Shown one piece after another: positions 8,677 to 16,795 of a stretch of 64,000 bases of DNA. Numbering within the stretch: position 1 is the stretch's first letter; every line of letters starts with the position of its first letter. The translations under genes were made by a program, and so were the position numbers. Below the pieces are notes generated by a model. The model was not told the DNA's origin. It worked only from the letters and a program-made list of their open reading frames with translations, and searched no databases. The stretch comes from Alloprevotella rava. GTDB taxonomy: Bacteria; Bacteroidota; Bacteroidia; Bacteroidales; Bacteroidaceae. The stretch lies in the NCBI RefSeq assembly GCF_014195585.1, contig NZ_JACICA010000004.1, positions 1 through 64,000 on the forward strand, given 5' to 3'.

Positions 8677-11610
8677 TTATTTTCTGAGGAGGAAAGTGAG
8701 CAAGGCGTTCATGGCTTTGCTGCGGAGATGCGCGCCCTTGATAGAGGTGAAGGGAAACCCCATTGTGATGGCTGCACGCCGCCGTCCCTTGTAGGCGACT
8801 CCAGCCGATTGTTTATCCGCATAGGAGAAGGCACAGAAGGCATCGGAAGAGGCGGGGATGAGGACGTCACTATTTTGTAGGGCATAGTGTTCGGCGTTCC
8901 AATCGCGATAAATAGGGATTTGAAGATTGAGTCCGTTGATGCTGTCACCGCCATAAGTTTCGCAACCAGCAAACGATACTCTGAGAACGTCTTTCAGGAA
9001 GTTGCGTTCATCGCTCTGCTGCATGTCGCGCCCTATGTAGGCTCCGCTCACGAGCAGGTTACCTCCGTGGTGTGCGTAAGCCGACATTTTTCTCTGCATA
9101 GCCTCATCAAAAGTTTTGTAGTGGCTGAGATTGTAAGGGACATCACGTTGTAATCCTGCGATATAATCAATGAGGTCGTATTTATTCCAGTCCGTTTGGT
9201 AAGCCGCTTCGCGAGAAACTGAGGAGAAACTGTACTTGTGTGCGGCAGCAATGGCTTGGCCGTGCTGCATGGGGTAGTCGAAGGTGTTTCCTGCTAAGGT
9301 CTTTCCTTGCAGTTCTGCACTTGAGTTGTAGCCCGCTTCAGGGTGAGTGAAATCCGTTTGACGGCCACAGAAAGCCGTGGTATAGAGATAGGGAACGCCA
9401 ATATCCTCTCGAAGATCAAAGCCGAGAGAATCGTTGCGCTCTACCCACGCCGGACCACTTACGCGGTCGAAACCATTGACGATAAGGAGATGGGCCGTGG
9501 CTTCTGTTGCCTTGTAGACACTCAGAATCTCCGACGGCATACTCTGTCCGCCTGCATTGACGGCTGTGACCTTGAAATTGTATTGTCGACCAGGGCTGAC
9601 GGGGAGCGTAAGGGACGTTTTGCCCTGAGTGAGTCGTCCGTTGTCGAACGCTCCGTCACCAACCGACGTGTAGACGATATAATCCGTCGGAACAGCAGAA
9701 GGTTCGAGTTTGTCCGTAGTAGGCTGCCAAGAGAGTTGTACAGTGTTGTCTTTCTCGGAGAGCAGGGCGGAAAATTGATGAATGGGGAGCGGCTGAACAA
9801 TGCAGTCTTTGATGCCGTGTTCGTAATTGACAAAGCGGAGCAAGGATTTATAGATGCTGCGCGACAATTGGAACTTAAACGATGGGTCATGGCCAAATTT
9901 CATGTCGGAGAAGTTCTGGTGCGACATGATTTCTAAGATGGCCGATGGGATTTCGGGCATCCGCGTTTCGGCATAATTACGATCCCACACTTCACGCTGC
10001 GTCCATGTGGTGTCATAATAGGCCGAGAGATCGTTCGTCAGCGTGGATACAAGAATGTTAGCCAGATCCTGTGAAGCATAGCGCGAGAGTCCACTGTTAT
10101 AATACGTGTCGCCATTGCTGGGAAGCGTGGTGGTGCAGATACCCAAAGTGCCGAAGATACTGCGGTCTTTGCGCACACCGGCATCACTATGGATGGCAAG
10201 AGCCAGTTCGAGCGGAACGAGTTTCTGACTCTGCTGAGAGGGAACATGCAGACTGTCGCGGCGCGCAGAATAAGTGGGGTTGGGATTATAGATGCTACCC
10301 GCACTCAGCCAATTGGTGAAGTTGCCGCGCACGCGCAGGTCGTCGTTGTAGTCGTTAGCTCCATTTTCGGTGTTGTATAACGAGTCGGGTAGACCCGCCC
10401 ATTGTGCTTGATAGCGCGCAGCTTCAAGGAAACGGGGTAGACCACTTGTGCCCGCATTGCCACGTTCGTTTTGTGAGAATCCGCCGCCAAAGCGTACGCC
10501 GTCGGCAGTGACCACGCCAGAATAGTTGCTCTGATTGCTGAGAACTACGCGGCTCTGCCAGTTTTCTCCTTCGTCGAAATCGAAAGTTCCGAGGTAGACC
10601 CATGTAGAGCCTCCCATTTTTTGATTAACCTTGAATTGCGTGCGTTGCCCTTTATGATAAACGGTGTAGTGAGCATCGGGAACGCTGTTGGGCTGACTGG
10701 AATAGGATACATATACGGCATAGCGGCCAGCGTGAGGGATGCGCGGCGTCCAGGTTACAGAGGCAGTGCCGAACTTCTTAGTGGTGGCGGCAATTGTGCG
10801 GGCCGTGCCGAGGGAGAAAGGTTGGATACTATCGACGAGAAGGCCCGTGGGGGTAGAAAAACCTGTGGCGATGGTGGCCCAATGGTCTGTACCAGAAGAT
10901 GTCTCGGAGTAGTCGCCCATGAGGTGTGGGCGGTCGTTGTCCACGATGGCTTCGCTCTGCTGTATGTCGCGCTCACGCGGACAATAGATAATGGCCCCAG
11001 CATTTTCGAGCATGGGGAAGAGGTAGGGATATACAAACGATTGAGTGAACATATCCTCCGTGGTGCAGTAGAGGTAAGGCCGCTGCCATTGCCAACTGCC
11101 GTCGCGGAAATAGCGCCCATGGCTCGGCCAAATCATTAAGTGACGGTTAGCCAGACCTTTGGTGGGAATGTAGGGAACTGAGGTGTTTTGCACCCAAGGA
11201 TTACTATTATAGTTCTTTTCTCCCCAAAGGCGGTTGGCATCTGCCTTGGCTGTGCGGTAGATATTAGGGATTAAGTCCTCAATCTGTTGCGAGTTGCGCC
11301 CAAAGACCACTACGCGATACGTGTTATAGGGTTGCGGAAAAAGGCGCGGCAGTTCGCGGTAGATACGATTGACGCTCTGTGGGGTAAAGGGTTGCGAATA
11401 AAACGGTTCGTTGGCAAATATGCAGACAAGCCGTTGTTGCTCATCGACGCGAAAACTATCTGCACGCATAGATTGGGCCGGGTGGTAGCCTTCTACGCGA
11501 TAGTTGTTGAAATAGTTTTGAATAACATCGGAAAGCAGCGTGTCCTCGGTCTGTGCAAAGGCAGGCAGACTGAGGACAGCAAGGGTTATAAGTGTAAAGA
11601 TTCTTTTCAC
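8677..11610 (-). CDS. Golvesin C-terminal-like / fibronectin III secreted protein (xanthan lyase-type annotation)
   Basis: 977 aa with a signal peptide (MKRIFTLITLAVLSLPAFAQ). Around residues 260-375 is a golvesin C-terminal-like beta domain (GRYAVYVSYSS, STWVYLGTFDFDEGENW). Residues 470-620 include HSDAGVRKDRS and EIPSAILEIMSHQNFSD, resembling an N-acetylmuramoyl-L-alanine amidase fold. Residues 625-710 are a fibronectin type III domain (YNFKVTAVNAGGQSMPSE), followed by an alpha/beta C-terminal domain. Homologues in Bacteroidetes are often called xanthan lyase, but a peptidoglycan or polysaccharide target is inference. The stop overlaps the start of the preceding acyltransferase gene by ATGA, so the two are probably co-translated. 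Confidence 0.75.
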   Translation of the reverse strand: MKRIFTLITLAVLSLPAFAQTEDTLLSDVIQNYFNNYRVEGYHPAQSMRADSFRVDEQQRLVCIFANEPFYSQPFTPQSVNRIYRELPRLFPQPYNTYRVVVFGRNSQQIEDLIPNIYRTAKADANRLWGEKNYNSNPWVQNTSVPYIPTKGLANRHLMIWPSHGRYFRDGSWQWQRPYLYCTTEDMFTQSFVYPYLFPMLENAGAIIYCPRERDIQQSEAIVDNDRPHLMGDYSETSSGTDHWATIATGFSTPTGLLVDSIQPFSLGTARTIAATTKKFGTASVTWTPRIPHAGRYAVYVSYSSQPNSVPDAHYTVYHKGQRTQFKVNQKMGGSTWVYLGTFDFDEGENWQSRVVLSNQSNYSGVVTADGVRFGGGFSQNERGNAGTSGLPRFLEAARYQAQWAGLPDSLYNTENGANDYNDDLRVRGNFTNWLSAGSIYNPNPTYSARRDSLHVPSQQSQKLVPLELALAIHSDAGVRKDRSIFGTLGICTTTLPSNGDTYYNSGLSRYASQDLANILVSTLTNDLSAYYDTTWTQREVWDRNYAETRMPEIPSAILEIMSHQNFSDMKFGHDPSFKFQLSRSIYKSLLRFVNYEHGIKDCIVQPLPIHQFSALLSEKDNTVQLSWQPTTDKLEPSAVPTDYIVYTSVGDGAFDNGRLTQGKTSLTLPVSPGRQYNFKVTAVNAGGQSMPSEILSVYKATEATAHLLIVNGFDRVSGPAWVERNDSLGFDLREDIGVPYLYTTAFCGRQTDFTHPEAGYNSSAELQGKTLAGNTFDYPMQHGQAIAAAHKYSFSSVSREAAYQTDWNKYDLIDYIAGLQRDVPYNLSHYKTFDEAMQRKMSAYAHHGGNLLVSGAYIGRDMQQSDERNFLKDVLRVSFAGCETYGGDSINGLNLQIPIYRDWNAEHYALQNSDVLIPASSDAFCAFSYADKQSAGVAYKGRRRAAITMGFPFTSIKGAHLRSKAMNALLTFLLRK

Positions 11611-12167
11611 TGAATGTCTTCTACTTGAAAATTCTCGGGATGACGACCTTTGAAGCCACTATAGTAGTCCATGATTTCTTTCATATCCTTTTCTACGTTT
11701 TCCTCCTTAGGGAAAATCTCTCGCGTGCAAACGATGCGGCGTTGCTCAAAGTCGATGGCGTAGAGTTGGATAGGAATATTGGCTTTTAGGGCTATAAAAT
11801 AAAAACCACGTTTCCATATCTCCACGCGTGAGCGAGTACCTTCGGGAGTGACAGCCAAATGGAAATACTCGCTCTGACGGGCCTTTTCGGCTACAGCGTC
11901 CGTGAGGCTGGTGTGCTTCTTTCTTTCCACAGGGATACCTCCAATGTAGCGAAGAAAAGAGCCGAGGGGCCAAAAGAACCAACTATTCTTCATAAGAAAG
12001 CCTGCCTTTTTGCCTTTGGCAGTATAATAGAGTTCTCCGAGAAAAAAGTCCCAGTTACTGGTGTGCGGAGCTACGCAGATAATACATTTATTGCGGTTGG
12101 GTACACTTACTTGCTCCTTCCATCCAAGGCGTTTGAAAAGGAGATAATGACAAAGTTTTTGAAACAT
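11607..12167 (-). CDS. 1-acyl-sn-glycerol-3-phosphate acyltransferase-like protein
   Basis: 186 aa from the ATG at 12167 (MFQKLCHYLL); the frame is open further upstream but without coding character. It has the PlsC-type motifs: APHTSNWDF (block I, a HxxxxD variant), a GGIPVER block and TPEGTRSR (block III). The enzyme transfers an acyl chain to a lysophospholipid or related glycerolipid at the inner membrane. The short form (under 200 aa) is common in Bacteroidetes. It overlaps the golvesin-like gene by 4 bp. The exact acyl acceptor cannot be told from sequence. Confidence 0.8.
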   Translation of the reverse strand: MFQKLCHYLLFKRLGWKEQVSVPNRNKCIICVAPHTSNWDFFLGELYYTAKGKKAGFLMKNSWFFWPLGSFLRYIGGIPVERKKHTSLTDAVAEKARQSEYFHLAVTPEGTRSRVEIWKRGFYFIALKANIPIQLYAIDFEQRRIVCTREIFPKEENVEKDMKEIMDYYSGFKGRHPENFQVEDIQ

Positions 12168-12248
12168 TTTATAATAGCAGAGTAAAGAAGAAAGTCCGAC
12201 TGATTCTGCCAGTCCGACTCCTCTAAAAACGGTAAAGATGAAACAGTA

Positions 12249-12303
12249 AGTGGTGAGTGACAAACTTTCAGCGGAGTAAGGTTGCTGTTTGTCACTCGCC
12301 ACT
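12249..12303. terminator. Long hairpin after vor operon
   Basis: AGTGGTGAGTGACAAAC (12249-12265) pairs with 12287-12303 over 17 bp with one G.U and a 21-nt loop. It lies between the last gene of the oxidoreductase operon and the acyltransferase. No T-tract follows, so it may be an RNA-stabilising or processing element rather than a strict terminator. Confidence 0.55.
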
Positions 12304-12350
12304 CAATGGCGGCTCTGTGGCCGCAACTTATCATTTTGTCCTATTAGGAC

Positions 12351-12614
12351 TTAAGCTTTAATGATTTCGTCGGAGAGTTTGTTGGCTTGCTGCGTGAATT
12401 CAGCGCGCAGCTTTTTGAAGAAGACTTTTTCCTGGCCTTTTTCAACGTGGCTCAGGCGAGCTACATAGTCTTGGTATGTAACCATGACCATTGCCATGAG
12501 TTCTTTCAGCTTCTCATCATTTTCTGGCTGGCACATGCTCAATGCTACACAGTCAGCGAAGAGGTCTCCACAGATGTTTTTTATTGCTTTCTTCAGTTTT
12601 CTTTTGCTTGACAT
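12351..12614 (-). CDS. Small helical hypothetical protein in vor operon
   Basis: 87 aa, Lys-rich, all helical (KLKKAIKNICGDLFADCVAL, KVFFKKLRAEFTQQANKLSD), with no membrane segment or known motif. It lies 11 bp after vorC in the same direction and so is probably the last gene of that operon. Two Cys residues (about 15 and 22) and a third at 28 are not in a recognisable metal motif. I cannot assign a function. Confidence 0.7.
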   Translation of the reverse strand: MSSKRKLKKAIKNICGDLFADCVALSMCQPENDEKLKELMAMVMVTYQDYVARLSHVEKGQEKVFFKKLRAEFTQQANKLSDEIIKA

Positions 12615-12625
12615 AATGCTTCTGT

Positions 12626-13168
12626 TTATTGTTTGTGGATAATTTCCATCCCTTTCAAGATGGCTTGTTCGTTCATGGGGAGTAAGTCCCAGTGTCTTTC
12701 GGGGAGCGATTTTTTTAGAGCTTTCATAACACTCTCGATACTGACAATGGGGTGGAGTTTGAGGAAACCTCCGAGCACCATCATATTGAAGGTTTTCATG
12801 AGCTTCATCTCTGCCGCGGTGTTCATGGCATCGAGACAGAAGTTATTGATATCCTCGCGTTTAGGTTTCTCAATGATGCCAAAGCTATCGTAGATGATAG
12901 TTCCTCCTACCTTCACTTTTGGCTGGAACTTGTCCAGAGAGGGTTGATTGAGCAAGATGGCGGTGTCGTACTGGCTCAGAATGGGCGACGATATTTTTTC
13001 GTCCGAAATGATAACGGTGACGTTGGCCGTTCCGCCTCGTTGCTCTGGACCGTAGGCAGGCATCCATGTGACTTCTTTTCCCTCCATCAGTCCGGCATAC
13101 GCAAGGATCTTACCCATTGAGAGCACACCCTGACCACCGAAACCTGCTATGATGATTTCTTCTTTCAT
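12626..13168 (-). CDS. vorC: 2-oxoacid:ferredoxin oxidoreductase, gamma subunit
   Basis: 180 aa. The start MKEEIIIAGFGGQGVLSMGK is the signature of the gamma (CoA-binding) subunit of pyruvate/2-oxoacid:ferredoxin oxidoreductases. YGPEQRGGTANVTV is a second conserved block. With VorA, VorB and VorD it forms an enzyme that oxidatively decarboxylates a 2-oxoacid to acyl-CoA while reducing ferredoxin. It starts 12 bp after vorA stops. The substrate may be branched-chain 2-oxoacids (Vor) or 2-oxoglutarate (Kor); Bacteroidetes homologues carry either name, and sequence alone does not decide. Confidence 0.85.
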   Translation of the reverse strand: MKEEIIIAGFGGQGVLSMGKILAYAGLMEGKEVTWMPAYGPEQRGGTANVTVIISDEKISSPILSQYDTAILLNQPSLDKFQPKVKVGGTIIYDSFGIIEKPKREDINNFCLDAMNTAAEMKLMKTFNMMVLGGFLKLHPIVSIESVMKALKKSLPERHWDLLPMNEQAILKGMEIIHKQ

Positions 13169-13180
13169 AAGAATTTCGTT

Positions 13181-13954
13181 TTAGTGTTTAGCTTCGCTGT
13201 CTTTCAAGTCGCCAATGTTGTAGTAGTCGAACATGTGTTCTTCCATCCACTTATTAGCCTTGACGGGACTCATCTTCCAACCGGAGTTACAAGTAGACAC
13301 TACCTCGATGAGATTAGAGCCTTTGCCGTTCATAGAGTTTTCAAACGCATGGCGAATGGCTTTCTTGCATTTGCGGATAGCTGCCACGCTCTGAACGCTT
13401 TGACGTGTCACATAGGCTGTACCCTCCAACTGAGCTGCCATCTCAGTGATTTTCAGCGGATAGCCATGAAGTTCGGGATCGCGGCCAAAGGGACACGTTG
13501 CGGTCTTCATGCCCATGAGCGTTGTCGGGGCCATTTGTCCGCCCGTCATACCGTAGATGGCGTTGTTAATAAAGATGATGGTGATATTCTCCCCGCGGTT
13601 GAGTGCGTGGACTGTTTCGGCCAATCCGATACAGCCCAAATCGCCATCGCCTTGGTAGGTGAATACGAGGTGGTCAGGCCAGAGGCGTTTGCAGGCCGTG
13701 GCCAGTGCGGGAGCGCGACCGTGGGCTGCTTCCTCCCAGTCGATGTCCAAATAACGATAAGCAAAGACAGCGCAGCCTACTGGGCTTACGCCGATGGTTT
13801 TATCTTCCATGCCCATCTCGGCAATGACTTCGGCTACCAATTTGTGGACAACACCGTGTGAACAACCTGGACAATAGTGCATTTGCACATCGTTCATCAA
13901 TTCAGGCTTTTGGTAGACCAGATTACCAGGTTGAATTATTTCTTCTCGTGTCAT
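13181..13954 (-). CDS. vorA: 2-oxoacid:ferredoxin oxidoreductase, beta (TPP-binding) subunit
   Basis: 257 aa. Thiamine pyrophosphate motif: YQGDGDLGCIGLAE followed about 25 residues later by NNAIYGMTGGQ. The Cys pair in HYCPGCSHG near residue 30 is typical of beta subunits. It catalyses decarboxylation and electron transfer with the alpha subunit. It is separated from vorB by a small membrane-protein gene, an unusual interruption. The pathway is anaerobic amino-acid or 2-oxoacid fermentation in the cytoplasm. Confidence 0.88.
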   Translation of the reverse strand: MTREEIIQPGNLVYQKPELMNDVQMHYCPGCSHGVVHKLVAEVIAEMGMEDKTIGVSPVGCAVFAYRYLDIDWEEAAHGRAPALATACKRLWPDHLVFTYQGDGDLGCIGLAETVHALNRGENITIIFINNAIYGMTGGQMAPTTLMGMKTATCPFGRDPELHGYPLKITEMAAQLEGTAYVTRQSVQSVAAIRKCKKAIRHAFENSMNGKGSNLIEVVSTCNSGWKMSPVKANKWMEEHMFDYYNIGDLKDSEAKH

Positions 13955-13990
13955 AGATAATTTGCTGATTTATAGCGGACGAGTGTTCGC

Positions 13991-14308
13991 TTATTCTTTA
14001 TTGCTACGTGCATGACGTTGCAGCCCGTGGGGACGGCGGAGCATTGTGGTCATGCGTAGAGTGGCTTCCACCATTTTGATAAGGACGGCAACAACGCCTA
14101 ATCCTATGCTGAGGAGGCGGATATGCTCATTCTCAGCGTACCATGTGTAGGCCATTCCTATCATGGCGATGAGCGCCAACAAGATAAACACGCTATTCAT
14201 AATATTGCGAATGAAGAGCAGTTTCCGTTCTTTTTGTTGCTGCTGTTCGTCTTCTTTGCGGCAACCATTGCGCACTTCTTCGAGGAAACGTTGTTCGTCT
14301 AAATTCAT
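13991..14308 (-). CDS. Small two-helix membrane protein inside vor operon
   Basis: 105 aa. The N-terminus is charged and Gln-rich (DEQQQQKERK), followed by two hydrophobic helices at about residues 34-55 and 64-84. The C-terminus is basic. It lies 9 bp after vorB and 36 bp before vorA, so it is surely co-transcribed. A role in tethering the oxidoreductase or ferredoxin to the membrane would fit the context but is speculation; no motif supports it. Confidence 0.65.
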   Translation of the reverse strand: MNLDEQRFLEEVRNGCRKEDEQQQQKERKLLFIRNIMNSVFILLALIAMIGMAYTWYAENEHIRLLSIGLGVVAVLIKMVEATLRMTTMLRRPHGLQRHARSNKE

Positions 14309-14317
14309 AGGTGGGTT

Positions 14318-15415
14318 TTATTTAGCAACTTTTCTGAGTTTCTCCATGGCCTGAACGATTTCGTCAGGATCGGGGACAATACCTCCGAGGCGCCCAAAGT
14401 GCTGCACTGGGATACTATATTCCACCGCGGCTTGCACATCAAAGACCATCATGCCGGCATTGATTTCAACCACCAGCATTCCTTTGACTTTTTCGCTGAG
14501 TCGCTTGAGCTCTTTGCTGGGGAAAGGCCAGAGTGTGATGGGGCGGAAGAGGCCCACTTTGAGTCCTTGCTCGCGCATATTGTCCATTGCCTTTTGCGAA
14601 ATGCGAGATGCTGAACCGAAGGCCACTATGATATAGTCTGCATCCTCGCAGTATTGCTCTTCGAAGCGCACTTCTTTTTCTTCACATTCAGCATATTTCT
14701 TTTGCAGATGGAGATTGCGTTTCTCCATGGCCGCAGATTCGAGTTCCAGAGAGGTTATAACGTTAGGACCGCGCTTTTTCAATCCGTGACCATTGGCAGC
14801 CCAAGGACATTCTTCGTAGATCTGCTCATTGGTGCGGCGCGGTTTGAGTGGCGGGAGAATTACCTTTTCCATCATCTGTCCGATGACACCATCGCTCAAA
14901 ATCATCGCTGGGTTGCGGTAGCGGAAAGCCAGTTCAAAGCCTAAGTCCACAAAATCTGCCATTTCCTGAACGGAGTTCGGGGCAAGGACAATAACGTGGT
15001 AGTCGCCATTACCACCGCCACGCGTAGCTTGGTTGTAGTCGCTCTGCGAGGGTTGTATGGTGCCTAATCCAGGGCCACCGCGCTGAACATTGACGATGAG
15101 GCCCGGAACTTCTGCTCCCGCCATATAGGCGATGCCTTCTTGCATAAGGGCCACACCAGGGCTGGACGAGGACGTCATAACACGTTTGCCCGAACCACCA
15201 CCGCCATAGAGCATATTGATGGATGCTACCTCACTTTCGGCTTGTAGCACTACCATGCCTGTGGTTTCCCACGGCTTGAGGAGAGCGAGGGTTTCGAGCA
15301 CTTCAGACTGCGGCGTGATGGGATAACCAAAATAACCATCGCATCCGCAACGGATGGCAGCGTGAGCAATCGCTTCGTTGCCTTTCATTAATAAGATTTC
15401 TTTTTCTTCTGCCAT
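14318..15415 (-). CDS. vorB: 2-oxoacid:ferredoxin oxidoreductase, alpha subunit
   Basis: 365 aa from the ATG at 15415 (MAEEKEILLMKGNEAIAHAA). The open frame continues upstream in the shadow of the ferredoxin gene, so the internal ATG is chosen; it lies 2 bp after vorD stops. Conserved blocks: GYPITPQSEVLE (pyrimidine-binding domain), QAESEVASINM (contains the TPP-activating Glu) and TSSSSPGVALMQEGIAYMAG. It forms the catalytic heterodimer with VorA. NCBI-type annotation would be 3-methyl-2-oxobutanoate dehydrogenase subunit VorB; 2-oxoglutarate is the main alternative substrate. Confidence 0.88.
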   Translation of the reverse strand: MAEEKEILLMKGNEAIAHAAIRCGCDGYFGYPITPQSEVLETLALLKPWETTGMVVLQAESEVASINMLYGGGGSGKRVMTSSSSPGVALMQEGIAYMAGAEVPGLIVNVQRGGPGLGTIQPSQSDYNQATRGGGNGDYHVIVLAPNSVQEMADFVDLGFELAFRYRNPAMILSDGVIGQMMEKVILPPLKPRRTNEQIYEECPWAANGHGLKKRGPNVITSLELESAAMEKRNLHLQKKYAECEEKEVRFEEQYCEDADYIIVAFGSASRISQKAMDNMREQGLKVGLFRPITLWPFPSKELKRLSEKVKGMLVVEINAGMMVFDVQAAVEYSIPVQHFGRLGGIVPDPDEIVQAMEKLRKVAK

Positions 15416-15417
15416 GG

Positions 15418-15648
15418 TTATTCCTCTTTTTTTCGATAAACGGTGATACACCCATCGGGGCATACCATAGCGCAGCTGGTACATCCTGTGCAAGCATCGA
15501 GATCCACTTGCTTGCAGAAGGCATACCCTTTGTGATTTACTTCGCCCGTGGCGAGCGCAAGCGAATGTGTAGGGCACGCTACCACGCAAAGGCTGCAACC
15601 TTTGCAACGGTTTTCGTCCACTACGACGGCGCCTTTCATTTTACCCAT
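15418..15648 (-). CDS. vorD: 2x[4Fe-4S] ferredoxin subunit of 2-oxoacid oxidoreductase
   Basis: 76 aa. Two cluster motifs, CKGCSLCVVACP and CTGCTSCAMVCP, hold two [4Fe-4S] clusters. This is the delta subunit, which passes electrons from the TPP centre to soluble ferredoxin. Length and position directly before vorB match Vor/Kor operons. Confidence 0.9.
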   Translation of the reverse strand: MGKMKGAVVVDENRCKGCSLCVVACPTHSLALATGEVNHKGYAFCKQVDLDACTGCTSCAMVCPDGCITVYRKKEE

Positions 15649-15713
15649 AATTGTTATGTATTAAGGAGCTGGAGGGGGAGAGGTGTTGCTCTTCTTCCTC
15701 TGGCTTTTTGTCG

Positions 15714-15989
15714 TTATTGATTATACATATCTTTGTTGTAGAAATCCATAATGCCATTGAGCATTTCCTCGGCTTGAGCCGCAGCGGCATTGCCGTTGGC
15801 TTGGTGCGACTGGCGGAAACAGCTGATGGCCAGTCCCCATTCGCTGCGCTTCATATAGGCTTGCCCTTTCAGATACAGCACCTGTGCATCAGCGGGAGAG
15901 GCCAACAAGGCTTCGTCTGCGAGTTGCAGGGCTTTATCGATCTGTCCTTCTTCAATTTTCTGTGCTATTGCACTGTAATCTATCGGCAT
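15714..15989 (-). CDS. Tetratricopeptide repeat protein heading vor operon
   Basis: 91 aa. One and a half TPR units are visible (IDKALQLADEALLASPADAQ, LYLKGQAYMKRSEWGLAISC). No signal peptide, so cytoplasmic. It is the first gene after the promoter at 16020-16050 and lies 65 bp before vorD. A TPR protein in this place occurs in other Bacteroidales vor/kor operons as I recall; it may help assembly. The specific role is unknown. Confidence 0.75.
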   Translation of the reverse strand: MPIDYSAIAQKIEEGQIDKALQLADEALLASPADAQVLYLKGQAYMKRSEWGLAISCFRQSHQANGNAAAAQAEEMLNGIMDFYNKDMYNQ

Positions 15990-16019
15990 TTTGCGGATTG
16001 TTATGTTCTACACTAAAAG

Positions 16020-16050
16020 CAAAGTTAAGGCTATTTTCTTTTCCTGCCAA
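16020..16050 (-). promoter_or_regulatory. Promoter of TPR-vor operon
   Basis: Read on the minus strand: TTGG (16047-16050), a 19-bp spacer and TAACTTTG (16020-16027). This matches the Bacteroidetes consensus. The start codon at 15989 leaves a leader of about 25 nt. Confidence 0.75.
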
Positions 16051-16287
16051 TTTATAGAGGATTTTTTCACGTTCTATTATGCAGAATTTTTTTTAGATTC
16101 TCTCTTTGCTGCTCCCGCCGTTTGCTCTTGCTTCCTATTTATAAGAAAGGAGTTTGCTAATATCTGTTGTCTGTCGCTTTAATAGCTTACCGCCACTGTT
16201 TGCTACTGCTATGTTTTCCATAAAAGGAGGTCTCTTAGCTCATACTTATAATATAGGAGTGAATGATAAGCTTGTGGCTTTTAATAA

Positions 16288-16476
16288 CTAGTGATTTGTA
16301 AAATATTTTCGTATTCTACGGCTCCGAGAATCGCATGAAAATCAACTTAAATGCCTTTGATTGAAAAGAACGCCAATTTGAGTGGGCACTAAAATAGGGT
16401 TTTTTGTAATTTCTCAAGGAGAAAATAAAATTTCTATAGGCGGAATTAAAGTTCCTATAAGGGAAATTTCAAATAC
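16288..16476 (+). repeat. Large intergenic repeat, left half (split by the mobilizable element)
   Basis: This stretch matches 46691-46875 nearly base for base in blocks: TTTTCGTATTCTA, GAATCG..TGAAA, GAAAAGAACGCC, then CTCAAGGAGAAAATAAAATT, TCTATAGGCGGAATTAAA and CCTATAAGGG. It ends at the 19-bp core sequence, and its continuation is found only after the mobile element, at 28894. So it is the left half of one interrupted copy. The rest of 16051-16287 shows nothing recognisable. Confidence 0.8.
16458..16476 (+). repeat. Left attachment core (attL)
   Basis: TAAGGGAAATTTCAAATAC, identical to the right copy at 28875-28893. The surrounding host sequence forms an imperfect inverted repeat (AAATTTC.TATAGG ... 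CCTATAAGGGAAATTT), a layout typical of tyrosine-recombinase core sites. Confidence 0.85.
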
Positions 16477-16615
16477 TGTGCGGAACTATTCGAAGAAAGG
16501 GCATTAGAGAGAGGATAAGAGGTAAGTAAATGGAAATGAGGGTGATTTGCGCCATATCTCGGTGGTTTGCATTGAGGGATAAAGTGCAGAAGATGTGGAT
16601 TTATGCAGAAGTTCC

Positions 16616-16773
16616 GTTACCAAATCGTTAGTCCATTCATCGAATGGTAACGAAGAGGTAGGAGAAGGTAACCGACAGAAGAGTGTTCGGTAACTCACCT
16701 TTCTGTCATTATGGTGCTTATGCTTTGTACTACAATGTTTTGCGTAGCTGAAAACGCTTTGGTAACGGGTAAC
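16616..16773 (+). promoter_or_regulatory. Cluster of six GGTAAC/GTTACC sites
   Basis: GTTACC at 16616, then GGTAAC at 16646, 16667, 16689, 16761 and 16768, between attL and the first recombinase. Two more lie near the right end (28802, 28827). Their density and placement suggest arm-type recombinase sites or a repressor array. The last site overlaps the -7 box of the recombinase promoter. Confidence 0.55.
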
Positions 16774-16777
16774 TTTG
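16770..16777 (+). promoter_or_regulatory. -7 box of first recombinase
   Basis: TAACTTTG lies 18 bp before the ATG at 16796 and overlaps a GGTAAC site (16768-16773). No good -33 box is visible, so an activator or repressor-controlled promoter is plausible. Confidence 0.5.
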
Positions 16778-16795
16778 CCCATAAAAAAGAAGCGT

